Shown: piece by piece, positions 1-8,486 of the stretch
How positions within the stretch are numbered: the stretch's first letter is position 1
How the letters are laid out: the number at the start of each line of letters is the position of its first letter
Assembly: GCF_001439805.1 (NCBI RefSeq)
Contig: NZ_JYLK01000002.1
Span: 124,001-188,000 of the forward strand
Direction: 5' to 3'
DNA: 64,000 bases
Source of the DNA: Pseudomonas trivialis
GTDB taxonomy: Bacteria > Pseudomonadota > Gammaproteobacteria > Pseudomonadales > Pseudomonadaceae
Translations under genes and position numbers: made by a program
Notes under the pieces: generated by a model
Database searches by the model: none
Told to the model about the DNA's origin: nothing
What the model saw: only the letters and a program-made list of their open reading frames with translations

Positions 1-39
1 CAAGAGCGCCCTCTGACCTTGCCTGGTGACAGATACGCC

Positions 40-783
40 ATGAACACTCATTTTTCCTGCGTCGGTTGCGGTAAATGCTGCACCGACCATCATGTGCCCC
101 TCACCCTCGCCGAGGCCCGCCAGTGGGCGGCCGACGGCGGCAATGTGATCATTCTGGTGGAAGCGTTTCTCGGCAATGGCCTGGGCCTTCCGGCAGACCA
201 GCGCGAGCATGCCGAGCGCCGTTCGGTGGTGGTGCCCAGCGGCACGGCCGAGGCATTCGTGGCGATCACCTTCGCCGCCTACAACGCCGGGCGCTGCCGG
301 AATCTTGACGAAGACAACCGCTGCGGCATCTACGAGCGTCGTCCGCTGGTGTGTCGCATCTACCCGATGGAAATCAACCCGCACATTCCGCTCAACCCGG
401 GCGCCAAGGATTGCCCGCCGGAATCCTGGGAACAGGGCCCGGCACTGATCGTCGGCGGTGAACTGGTGGATGGGGAGTTGGCCGAGTTGATCAGGCGCTC
501 ACGCCAGGCCGACCGGGATGACGTGCAGACCAAGGAGGCGGTGTGCGCGCTGCTGGGCATTTGCACCACAGCATTGAAAGGGGATGGATTCACCGCGTAC
601 CTGCCGGATATGAACGCCTTTGCCCAGGCGGTCGAATTGGCGATGCAACAGCCGGCAGCAAGCAACGAGTGGGTGTTTCATGTGTCTGCAATGGACATTG
701 CCGAACAGATGCTCGATGCCGGCGCCCGGATTGCCACCCAGGTGCCGGCCAATTACGCCTTTATTTCATTGCGCGCGTCCTAG
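40..783 (+). CDS. YkgJ-family cysteine-cluster protein
   Basis: A 247-residue protein of the YkgJ / zinc- or iron-chelating Cys-cluster family. The N-terminus has the motif CVGCGKCC (residues about 6-13), and a second Cys group follows (CRNL...CGIY...VCRIYP, about residues 87-112), the usual layout of this family. Members are thought to bind a metal ion or Fe-S cluster, but the function is not established. The ATG at 40 is chosen over an upstream in-frame TTG at 19 because homologues begin just before the first Cys cluster. It is followed by a convergent gene, so it is probably the last or only gene of its transcript. Confidence 0.85.
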   Translation: MNTHFSCVGCGKCCTDHHVPLTLAEARQWAADGGNVIILVEAFLGNGLGLPADQREHAERRSVVVPSGTAEAFVAITFAAYNAGRCRNLDEDNRCGIYERRPLVCRIYPMEINPHIPLNPGAKDCPPESWEQGPALIVGGELVDGELAELIRRSRQADRDDVQTKEAVCALLGICTTALKGDGFTAYLPDMNAFAQAVELAMQQPAASNEWVFHVSAMDIAEQMLDAGARIATQVPANYAFISLRAS

Positions 784-792
784 CGCGCCAGC

Positions 793-1950
793 TCACAGCC
801 CGGCCAGGCATTCGATTTCTATACGGGCATCGTCCAACAGCTTGCCGGCCGCGAACGTGGTACGCGCCGGCAGGCGATCAGATGGGAAATAGCGCATATA
901 AACGCTATTCATCGCCGAAAAATCGTTGATGTCGGCAAGAATCACCGTGCACTTGGCCACCCTGTCCATTCCCACGCCTCTGCTCTTGAGGGTGTTGCGC
1001 AGGATCTCAAGGGCCTGGGCCGTTTCTGCGCGAATACCGCCGCGCACGAGCTTGCCGCCTTCATCCTGGCCCAGCACCCCGGAGAGGTAGAGCGTTTGCC
1101 CCAGTTGCACGGTTTGCGAAAACGGCAGACCCGCGCCTGCCGCGACGTGAACCATCGTGGCCTGCTGTGGCGCGGTGGCCACTGGCGCCAGGTACGACTG
1201 GGTGATCGCCGCATATTTGCCGCTGTCTATCAAGCGTTGCAGTGCGCGGTTCAGGGCGGCCGTCAACGTGGGATCGGTCTTGCGTGTGGCAATCGCAACA
1301 CCGCCGCCGAGCATTTCGTCAACGATGCCGGGGCCTGCAAAGGCAAACGCAGCGCCTTGCGGGGTGTTCAACAAGGCTTCGGTGATTTCGATGGTGTTCT
1401 GCAAGGTCGCGTCCAGCTCGCCTTTCAACAGGCTGGCGATCAATTCACCATTGAGGTTGAAGCTGCGCACCACCACACCCTGGGGCGCCCAGCGTGCCTT
1501 GGCGAAGGCTTCGCGGCTGGTGCCGGCCAGTACGCCGACACGCTTGCCCTTGAGCGATTGCGCATTGGGCAGCAGATTAGCGCCGTTCCGGGCGACCAGG
1601 CGGCTCTCCAATGGATAGAGCAGATCGGTGAAGTCGAGGGTTGCGCGCCGCGCCGGGGTCGGCGTCATCGGCATGATTGCATCGAAGCGCCCGTTCTGCA
1701 GCGCCGCGATATTGGTGGCGTAGGGCTGATCGACCCACACGCAGCGGGCATTGAGTTCGGCACACAGCGCATTGCCCAGTTCGATATCCAGGCCCTTGAG
1801 CTCGCCTCGCTCATCCCGGTACTCAAACGGCTTCACATCGGCTTCAACGCCAAAACGTATCTCGCTCCACGAAGCCGCGGGTGGCGGGGGAACCGCGCAT
1901 CCGCTCCCGGCAAACAATGCCAGGCTGAGCGCCAGTATTCGTCTAGTCAT
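793..1950 (-). CDS. Periplasmic solute-binding protein (SBP_bac_3) fused to a C-terminal RidA/YjgF domain
   Basis: A 385-residue predicted secreted protein. Residues 1-20 form a signal peptide ending in AGSGC, a poor lipobox, so it may be lipid-anchored. Residues about 28-255 are an extracellular solute-binding protein of the polar amino acid type (RFGVEAD.KPFEY, GLDIELG, DFTDLLYP, KGKRVGVL.GTSREAF). Residues about 262-385 form a RidA/YjgF/UK114 domain (LYLSGVLGQ, VAKCTVILADINDF, LPARTTFAAG, ending IEIECL) that keeps the substrate-binding Arg in PARTTF (about residue 363). RidA proteins normally deaminate reactive enamines/imines in the cytosol, so export of one is unusual. An AGGAC ribosome site lies 7 bases before the ATG at 1950. 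It is a paralogue of the next gene, which lacks the RidA part. Confidence 0.85.
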   Translation of the reverse strand: MTRRILALSLALFAGSGCAVPPPPAASWSEIRFGVEADVKPFEYRDERGELKGLDIELGNALCAELNARCVWVDQPYATNIAALQNGRFDAIMPMTPTPARRATLDFTDLLYPLESRLVARNGANLLPNAQSLKGKRVGVLAGTSREAFAKARWAPQGVVVRSFNLNGELIASLLKGELDATLQNTIEITEALLNTPQGAAFAFAGPGIVDEMLGGGVAIATRKTDPTLTAALNRALQRLIDSGKYAAITQSYLAPVATAPQQATMVHVAAGAGLPFSQTVQLGQTLYLSGVLGQDEGGKLVRGGIRAETAQALEILRNTLKSRGVGMDRVAKCTVILADINDFSAMNSVYMRYFPSDRLPARTTFAAGKLLDDARIEIECLAGL

Positions 1951-2136
1951 ACACACTGTCCTGTGCAAAGAGGGTGGGAGGCGTCCCGGCTCAATCACTC
2001 AGGCCGAACGCACTCAACTGTCCAGCAGACAACTTTTTAGCAGGCACGCGACCCTGCCTAAGTGCGACACGTCCGCTTACTACGTAGGCAATTTCCCAAA
2101 AGTGCTGAACAACAGGGGGCGTTTGTCACCGATCGG

Positions 2137-2934
2137 TCAGCCATCACCGTGGGGAGCGAGCGTATCCAGACGGTAAGGCTGGACGATCCGCTGGTACTCG
2201 CCGTTATGCATCAACTGCTCAAGCGCGCCGTTAAGCTCTCGCCGCAACGCGGTATCGGACTTGCGCACCGCGATCGCCACGCTGTTGCCAAGGAGCGGCG
2301 ACGAGACGGCTGGGCCGAGATAGTCAAAATCCTGGCCATCGGCGGTGTCGAGCAGCACCTCGCGAATTTCCACGGTGCCTTGCAATGTAGCGTCGATATC
2401 CCCCGCCACCAGCGCGCGAATCAGTTGATCGTTGAGCCAGTAACTCTTGACCCTGACGCCCCTGGGAGCCCATTCGGCCAAGGCGAAAGCCTCGCGATTG
2501 CTGCCCAGCAAGACGCCCACGCACTTGCCCTTGAGCGCACGCGCAGTGGGCATCAGGCCGGAGTTTTTGCGCGCAACCAGGCGCGTGGTGAACGGATAGA
2601 GGTCATCGGTGAAGCTCACCTCCCGGCGACGCTGCGGTGTCGGGGCAATGCCCATGATCGCGTCGAATTGCCTGGCCTCAAGGCCCGAGAAGTTTTCTGA
2701 TAACACCTGGTCGACCCAGGTGCACCGCACATTGAGCTGCTGACACAAGGCCTTGCCCAATTCGATATGCAGCCCTACCAATTGGTCGTGCTGATTGCGG
2801 CTTTGAAAGGGCGGAAATTGTGCAACGACGGCAAAACGGATTTCGTTTCGCGGCGAATCGTCCGCCAGGGCAAAGGGAAAAACACCAGTCGACAGCGCTA
2901 AGGCAAACACTACGCAGAAGCGTATCTGGGCCAC
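2137..2934 (-). CDS. Periplasmic amino-acid-type solute-binding protein (SBP_bac_3)
   Basis: A 265-residue periplasmic binding protein. The signal peptide (FCVVFALALSTGVFPFALA) is followed by a full SBP_bac_3 fold (IRFAVVAQFPPF, GLHIELGKALC, FDAIMGIAPTP, FTDDLYPF, LKGKCVGVLLGSNREAF). It closely parallels the SBP half of the downstream gene and ends where that protein's RidA domain begins, so the pair looks like a tandem duplication with later domain gain or loss. The GTG at 2934 is preferred over ATGs further upstream because AAGGAC lies 7 bases before it and it places the signal peptide at the N-terminus. No permease or ATPase lies beside it, so a transport role is unproven; it could be a sensor or orphan receptor. 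Confidence 0.8.
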   Translation of the reverse strand: MAQIRFCVVFALALSTGVFPFALADDSPRNEIRFAVVAQFPPFQSRNQHDQLVGLHIELGKALCQQLNVRCTWVDQVLSENFSGLEARQFDAIMGIAPTPQRRREVSFTDDLYPFTTRLVARKNSGLMPTARALKGKCVGVLLGSNREAFALAEWAPRGVRVKSYWLNDQLIRALVAGDIDATLQGTVEIREVLLDTADGQDFDYLGPAVSSPLLGNSVAIAVRKSDTALRRELNGALEQLMHNGEYQRIVQPYRLDTLAPHGDG

Positions 2935-3097
2935 GGGAACGTCCTTTTCCAGAAAGATCGGCATGGGCAACGGCCCCTTTCAGAGGGGGCCATGGGCGAA
3001 TGCCGTGCAAGCTTTGAAGAAACGGACGTCGACCTACAAGCGGAAATATCAGCCAGCTTTGTAGGCAAAGGCCGATACAGCACTCAACTGAATATTC

Positions 3098-3331
3098 TCA
3101 ACGTTTGCCCATTGACCGGCGCGTACCCGGCGGCGCCATGCCCGGCGACTTGGTGTGACCGTTCCTGGCACCGTTCTTGTACCAGGGCTGGGCAGCCTGC
3201 TTCGCGCCAGCCAGTTCACCCGGTTTGAACGGAAATTTGAACGCCGCAATCTCGGTTTTTTCAACGCCGTCAGCGCTGGCCGGATCGACCGGATCGGTCG
3301 CGTCAACAGGGGGTTGTGTCGGGGAAGTCAT
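3098..3331 (-). CDS. Small conserved hypothetical protein
   Basis: A 77-residue protein starting MTSPTQPPVD, with a Pro/Asp-rich N-terminus and a basic Gly/Pro/Arg-rich C-terminus (GTRRSMGKR). It has no signal peptide, membrane segment or recognisable domain. The ATG at 3331 is chosen because a GGAGC ribosome site stands 5 bases upstream; an in-frame extension to 3499 reads like non-coding sequence. The function is unknown. A GC-rich hairpin at about 2980-2998 lies between its stop and the next gene. Confidence 0.55.
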   Translation of the reverse strand: MTSPTQPPVDATDPVDPASADGVEKTEIAAFKFPFKPGELAGAKQAAQPWYKNGARNGHTKSPGMAPPGTRRSMGKR

Positions 3332-3549
3332 GAAAGCTCCGGCGCTGCGATGAGGTGTGGGGGCGCGAGTATAGCGGGGCCGGAGGTGCGAGCGGTAAGC
3401 TTCAGGCGGCCAGTTGAAAGCGTCAGCTGTCACGGCTGTCAGTTTGACGTCACGTTGCTGACCGGATGCCACCGCTATAACGCTTACTATCAATATCAAC
3501 TTGCAGCTTGCGGCGTCGCGCTCGCGGCTGCGCTTATGGCGCCCGCCCC

Positions 3550-4716
3550 ATGCCCATTCAACGCAAAACCGCTCTTATCGTCGGCGTCCTCGCGGTGCTG
3601 GCCGTTACCGCCTGGGCCCTGACCCGCCCGGCCAAAACCCGGCTGGCGGCGCCGAGCGCCATCCTTGTGCGGGTGGTGAGCGTGGCGCGGCAGGATGTCC
3701 CGCGCTTCGTCAGTGGCATCGGCACGGTGCTGTCGTTGCACAGCGTGGTCATTCGCCCCCAGGTGGACGGCATTCTTACCCGATTGCTGGTCAAGGAAGG
3801 CCAACGGGTCAAGGCCGGCGACCTGCTCGCCACCCTTGACGACCGCTCGATCCGCGCCAGCCTCGCCCAGGCCAGGGCACAATTGGGCGAGAACCAGGCC
3901 CAGTTGCAAGTGGCGTTGATCAACCTCAAGCGTTACAAGGAACTGAGTGTCGATAACGGCGTATCAAAGCAGACCTATGACCAGCAACAGGCCCTGGTCA
4001 ATCAGCTCAAGGCCACCGCACAGGGCAACCAGGCCGCGATTGATGCGGCGCAAGTGCAGCTTTCCTACACGCAAATTCGCTCGCCGGTCAGCGGTCGCGT
4101 GGGTATTCGTACCGTCGATGAAGGCAACTTCCTGCGCACAAGCGACACCCAGGGATTGTTCTCGGTCACCCAGATCGACCCGATTGCCGTCGAGTTCTCC
4201 CTGCCGCAACAGATGCTGCCGACCCTGCAGGGCCTGATCGCCGCCCCCGAAAGAGCCAGTGTCGACGCGTATCTCGGTGCCGACACCGATGGCCAGACGG
4301 GTGATCTGCTCGGCGCAGGCCATTTGAGCCTGATCGACAACCAGATCAGTTCCACCACCGGCACCCTGCGCGCCAAGGCCGAGTTCAATAATGCCGCGCA
4401 ACGCCTGTGGCCGGGTCAACTGGTGACCATCAAGATCCAGACCGCCCTCGACAAAAATGCTCTGGTGGTGCCGCCCACCGTGGTGCAACGCGGGCTGGAC
4501 ACGCACTTTGTGTACCGGGTCAACGCGGACAAGGTTGAAGTGGTGCCCGTGCAAGTGACCTACCAGGACAGCGACCTCAACGTCATCAAGGGCGTGCAGG
4601 CCGGCGATGTGCTGGTGAGCGATGGACAATCGCGGCTCAAGGCCGGCGCTCAGGTGGACGTCCTCAAGGAGCCGCCGCAGGTGATCCAGACCGTCGATGC
4701 CAAGGTGCAGCCATGA
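3550..4716 (+). CDS. RND efflux periplasmic adaptor (membrane fusion protein)
   Basis: A 388-residue MdtA/AcrA-type adaptor that links an inner-membrane RND pump to an outer-membrane channel. One N-terminal anchor (ALIVGVLAVLAVTAWAL, residues about 8-25) is followed by the biotinyl-lipoyl half-motifs (VVIRPQVDGILTRLLVKEGQ and ..IRSPVSGRVGIRTVDEGN), a Gln/Ala-rich alpha hairpin between them, then beta-barrel and membrane-proximal domains. The ATG at 3550 is used because it places the anchor at the N-terminus; no strong ribosome site is visible. Its stop overlaps the start of the pump gene by 4 bases, so the two are translationally coupled. No outer-membrane partner is encoded nearby, so the pump probably borrows a TolC/OprM-type channel. 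Confidence 0.93.
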   Translation: MPIQRKTALIVGVLAVLAVTAWALTRPAKTRLAAPSAILVRVVSVARQDVPRFVSGIGTVLSLHSVVIRPQVDGILTRLLVKEGQRVKAGDLLATLDDRSIRASLAQARAQLGENQAQLQVALINLKRYKELSVDNGVSKQTYDQQQALVNQLKATAQGNQAAIDAAQVQLSYTQIRSPVSGRVGIRTVDEGNFLRTSDTQGLFSVTQIDPIAVEFSLPQQMLPTLQGLIAAPERASVDAYLGADTDGQTGDLLGAGHLSLIDNQISSTTGTLRAKAEFNNAAQRLWPGQLVTIKIQTALDKNALVVPPTVVQRGLDTHFVYRVNADKVEVVPVQVTYQDSDLNVIKGVQAGDVLVSDGQSRLKAGAQVDVLKEPPQVIQTVDAKVQP

Positions 4717-7700
4717 AGTCGCCCTCGGCGTGGTGCGTCGACCACCCCGTCGCCACCCTGCTGCTGACCTTCGCCCTGGTGCTGCTCGGGATCATTGCCT
4801 TCCCGCGCCTGGCTATCGCGCCGCTGCCGGAAGCGGAATTTCCGACGATCCAGGTCACCGCGCAACTGCCCGGCGCCAGCCCCGACACCATGGCCTCGTC
4901 GGTGGCAACGCCGTTGGAAGTGCAGTTCAGCGCCATCCCCGGCATGACCCAGATGACCTCCAGCAGCGCATTGGGCTCAAGCCTGCTGACCCTGCAGTTC
5001 ACCCTCGGCAAGAGCATCGACACCGCCGCCCAGGAGGTGCAGGCGGCGATCAATACCGCGGCCGGCAAGCTGCCCCGTGACATGCCCAACCTGCCGACCT
5101 GGAAGAAGGTCAACCCGGCCGACAGCCCGGTGCTGATCCTCAGCGTCAGCTCCAGCAGCATGCCCGGCACCGAGCTGAGCGACTACGTGGAAACCCTGCT
5201 GGCGCGTCAGATCAGCCAGATCGACGGGGTCGGCCAGATCAACATCACCGGTCAGCAGCGCCCGGCGATTCGCGTGCAGGCTTCGCCGGACAAACTCGCC
5301 GCCATCGGCCTGACCCTGGCCGACGTGCGCCTGGCCATCCAGCAATCGAGCCTCAACCTGGCCAAGGGCGCGATCTACGGCAAGGACAGCGTGTCGACCC
5401 TGTCGACCAACGACCAGCTGTTTCAACCCGAGGACTACGCGCAACTGATTGTGTCCTACCGAAACGGCGCACCGGTTCAACTGCGCGACATCGCCAACGT
5501 CGTCAACGGCTCGGAAAACGCCTACGTGCAGGCCTGGTCCGGCGATACGCCCGGCGTCAACCTGGTGATCTCGCGCCAGCCCGGCGCCAACATCGTCGAG
5601 ACCGTGGACCGCATCCTGGCCGAGTTGCCGCGCCTGGAAGCGATGTTGCCGGCGTCGGTGCAGGTCAGCGTGTTGACCGACCGCACCCGGACCATTCGCG
5701 CCTCGCTGCATGAGGTGGAAGTGACGCTGCTGATCGCCGTGCTGCTGGTGGTGGCGGTGATGGCGCTGTTCCTGCGTCAGCTGTCGGCCACACTGATTGT
5801 GTCCAGCGTGCTGGGGGTGTCGTTGATCGCCAGCTTCGCGCTGATGTACCTGATGGGCTTCAGCTTGAACAACCTGACGCTGGTGGCGATCGTGATCGCC
5901 GTGGGCTTTGTGGTGGACGATGCAATCGTGGTGGTGGAGAACATCCACCGTCACCTCGAAGCCGGGCTGAGTCAGCGCGAAGCGGCGATCAAGGGCGCCG
6001 GCGAGATCGGCTTTACCGTGGTTTCCATCAGCTTTTCGCTGGTGGCGGCGTTTATTCCGCTGCTGTTCATGGGCGGTGTGGTCGGGCGGCTGTTCAAGGA
6101 GTTCGCGCTGACGGCGACCTCGACCATCCTGATTTCGGTGGTGGTCTCGCTGACGCTGGCGCCCACCCTCGCCGCGCTGTTCATGCGCGCGCCCACGCAC
6201 CCGGCTCACGACAAACCCGGCTTCAGCGAACGCCTGCTGGCCGGCTACGCACGCAATCTGCGCTGTGCGCTGGCCCATCAGCGCAGCATGGCGGCTCTCT
6301 TTTTGGTGACGCTGGCGCTGGCCGTGGTGGGCTACGTGTTTATCCCCAAGGGCTTTTTCCCGGTGCAGGACACCGGCTTCGTGCTCGGCACCAGCGAAGC
6401 AGCGGCCGACGTGTCGTACCCGGACATGGTCGCCAAGCACAAGGCCCTGGCCGAGATCGTCAAGGACGACCCGGCGGTGCTGGCGTTTTCCCATTCGGTG
6501 GGCGTTACCGGCAGCAACCAGACCATCGCCAACGGCCGCTTCTGGATCGCCTTGAAGGACCGCGGCGAACGCGATGTGTCCGCCAGCCAGTTCATCGACC
6601 GCATCCGCGCGAAACTGGCGAAGGTACCGGGCATCGTCCTGTACCTGCGCGCGGGGCAGGACATCAACCTCAGCTCCGGCCCCAGTCGCGCCCAGTACCA
6701 GTACGTGCTCAAGAGCAACGACGGTGCGACGCTGAACACCTGGACCCAGCGCCTCACCGAAAAACTGCGTGGCAACCCGGCGTTTCGCGACCTGTCCAAC
6801 GACCTGCAACTGGGCGGCAGCATCACCCACATCAGCATCGACCGCCAGGCCGCCGCGCGCTTCGGCCTCACCGCCACCGATGTCGACCAGGCGCTGTACG
6901 ACGCGTTCGGCCAGCGCCAGATCAACGAGTTCCAGACCGAGACCAACCAGTATCAGGTAGTGCTGGAGCTGGACACCCGGCAACGCGGCAAGGCCGAAAG
7001 CCTCCACTATTTTTACCTGCGCTCGCCACTGACCAACGAAATGGTGCCTCTGTCGGCGCTGGCCAAGGTCGACGCGCCCACGGTCGGGCCGTTGTCGATC
7101 AGCCATGACGGCATGTTCCCGGCCGCCAACCTGTCGTTCAACCTGGCGCCCGGCGTGGCTCTGGGCGACGCGGTGATCATGCTTGAGCAGGCCAAGCATG
7201 AAATCGGCATGCCCGCCACCATCATCGGCAACTTCCAGGGCGCGGCCCAGGCGTTCCAGAGTTCGCTGGCCAGCCAGCCCTGGCTGATTCTCGCGGCGCT
7301 GGTGGCGGTCTACATCATCCTGGGGGTGCTGTACGAGAGCTTCGTGCACCCACTGACGATTATTTCCACCTTGCCGTCAGCCGGGTTGGGGGCGCTGATC
7401 ATGCTGACCTTGATGGGCCAGGACTTTTCGATCATGGCGCTGATCGGCCTGGTGCTGCTGATCGGTATCGTCAAGAAGAACGGCATCCTGATGATCGATT
7501 TCGCCCTGGAGGCACAGCGCGTGCGCGGCATGGCGCCGCACGATGCCATTTACGAAGCCTGTGTCACGCGGTTCCGGCCGATCATCATGACCACCCTCGC
7601 CGCCCTGCTCGGCGCCGTGCCGCTGATGCTGGGAGCCGGCCCCGGTGCCGAGTTGCGCCAGCCACTGGGCATCGCGGTGGTCGGCGGGTTGCTGGTGAGC

Positions 7701-7799
7701 CAGGCACTGACGCTGTTCACCACGCCGGTCATATACTTGTACCTCGAAAGGTTTTTCCACCGGCCCAAACCAGCCGCCGAGCTGGCGACCACACGCTGA
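4713..7799 (+). CDS. RND multidrug efflux pump, HAE-1 type (MdtB/MdtC-like)
   Basis: A 1028-residue inner-membrane proton-driven efflux transporter with the usual 12-helix, two-repeat RND layout: TM1 at about 12-30, a large periplasmic loop, TM2-6 at about 335-490, a second loop, and TM8-12 at about 860-1010. The TM4 proton-relay motif GFVVDDAIVVVENIHRH carries the adjacent Asp pair expected for drug (HAE-1) pumps, not the pattern of heavy-metal (HME) pumps. Sequence style is closest to MdtB/MdtC/MuxB/MuxC, but there is a single pump here instead of the MdtBC pair. It is coupled to the adaptor upstream and followed after 9 bases by its two-component regulator. Confidence 0.93.
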   Translation: MKSPSAWCVDHPVATLLLTFALVLLGIIAFPRLAIAPLPEAEFPTIQVTAQLPGASPDTMASSVATPLEVQFSAIPGMTQMTSSSALGSSLLTLQFTLGKSIDTAAQEVQAAINTAAGKLPRDMPNLPTWKKVNPADSPVLILSVSSSSMPGTELSDYVETLLARQISQIDGVGQINITGQQRPAIRVQASPDKLAAIGLTLADVRLAIQQSSLNLAKGAIYGKDSVSTLSTNDQLFQPEDYAQLIVSYRNGAPVQLRDIANVVNGSENAYVQAWSGDTPGVNLVISRQPGANIVETVDRILAELPRLEAMLPASVQVSVLTDRTRTIRASLHEVEVTLLIAVLLVVAVMALFLRQLSATLIVSSVLGVSLIASFALMYLMGFSLNNLTLVAIVIAVGFVVDDAIVVVENIHRHLEAGLSQREAAIKGAGEIGFTVVSISFSLVAAFIPLLFMGGVVGRLFKEFALTATSTILISVVVSLTLAPTLAALFMRAPTHPAHDKPGFSERLLAGYARNLRCALAHQRSMAALFLVTLALAVVGYVFIPKGFFPVQDTGFVLGTSEAAADVSYPDMVAKHKALAEIVKDDPAVLAFSHSVGVTGSNQTIANGRFWIALKDRGERDVSASQFIDRIRAKLAKVPGIVLYLRAGQDINLSSGPSRAQYQYVLKSNDGATLNTWTQRLTEKLRGNPAFRDLSNDLQLGGSITHISIDRQAAARFGLTATDVDQALYDAFGQRQINEFQTETNQYQVVLELDTRQRGKAESLHYFYLRSPLTNEMVPLSALAKVDAPTVGPLSISHDGMFPAANLSFNLAPGVALGDAVIMLEQAKHEIGMPATIIGNFQGAAQAFQSSLASQPWLILAALVAVYIILGVLYESFVHPLTIISTLPSAGLGALIMLTLMGQDFSIMALIGLVLLIGIVKKNGILMIDFALEAQRVRGMAPHDAIYEACVTRFRPIIMTTLAALLGAVPLMLGAGPGAELRQPLGIAVVGGLLVSQALTLFTTPVIYLYLERFFHRPKPAAELATTR

Positions 7800-7808
7800 G
7801 GCGGTGCC

Positions 7809-8486
7809 ATGCGCGTCCTGATTATCGAAGATGAAGAAAAAACCGCGGACTACCTGCACCGCGGTCTCACCGAGCAAGGCTACACGGTCGACGTGGCGCG
7901 CGAGGGCGTCGAAGGTTTGCACCTGGCGCTGGAAAACGACTACGCAGTGATCGTGCTCGACGTGATGCTGCCCGGCCTCGACGGCTTCGGCGTGCTGCGG
8001 GCGTTGCGCGCGCGCAAGCAGACGCCGGTGATCATGCTCACGGCTCGCGAACGCGTGGAAGACCGCATTCGCGGCCTGCGTGAAGGCGCCGATGATTACC
8101 TGGGCAAGCCGTTTTCCTTCCTGGAACTGGTGGCGCGCCTGCAGGCGCTGACCCGGCGCAGCGGCGGCCACGAGCCGGTGCAGGTGACGGTCGCCGACCT
8201 GTGGATCGACCTGATCAGCCGCAAGGCCAGCCGCAACGGCGTACGCCTGGACCTTACCGCCAAGGAGTTTTCGCTGCTCAGCGTGTTGGCCCGGCGCCAG
8301 GGTGAAATCCTCTCCAAGACGGCGATTGCCGAGATGGTCTGGGACATCAATTTCGACAGCGACGCCAACGTGGTCGAAGTGGCGATCAAACGCTTGCGCG
8401 CCAAGCTCGACGGGCCGTTCGAACACAAGCTGTTGCACACCATTCGCGGCATGGGCTATGTGCTGGAGAATCGCAGTGTCGGTTGA
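7809..8486 (+). CDS. OmpR/CopR-type response regulator
   Basis: A 225-residue DNA-binding response regulator. The receiver domain (1-115) has the acidic pair E7/D8, phosphoacceptor Asp51 (VIVLDVMLPG), Thr78 and Lys100 (GKPF). The winged-helix OmpR/PhoB domain (about 125-222) ends with the recognition helix and wing (VVEVAIKRLRAKLD...LHTIRGMGYVL). It belongs to the CusR/CopR/CzcR-like branch. It overlaps the start of the kinase gene and sits directly behind the RND pump, so it most likely controls this efflux operon. Confidence 0.95.
   Translation: MRVLIIEDEEKTADYLHRGLTEQGYTVDVAREGVEGLHLALENDYAVIVLDVMLPGLDGFGVLRALRARKQTPVIMLTARERVEDRIRGLREGADDYLGKPFSFLELVARLQALTRRSGGHEPVQVTVADLWIDLISRKASRNGVRLDLTAKEFSLLSVLARRQGEILSKTAIAEMVWDINFDSDANVVEVAIKRLRAKLDGPFEHKLLHTIRGMGYVLENRSVG

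Noticed and set aside
2980..2998. GC-rich hairpin GGCCCC...GGGGCC between the 3098 and 2137 genes
   Set aside because: No T run on either strand; not strong enough to call a terminator.
3453..3490. TTGACG / TATAAC sequences before the RND adaptor as a promoter
   Set aside because: The spacing between them is about 26 bases, too long for sigma-70; no better pair was found.
4977..7349. Minus-strand open frame of 790 codons inside the RND pump gene
   Set aside because: Antisense shadow of a certain gene, with His/Gln/Arg-rich composition and no recognisable domain.
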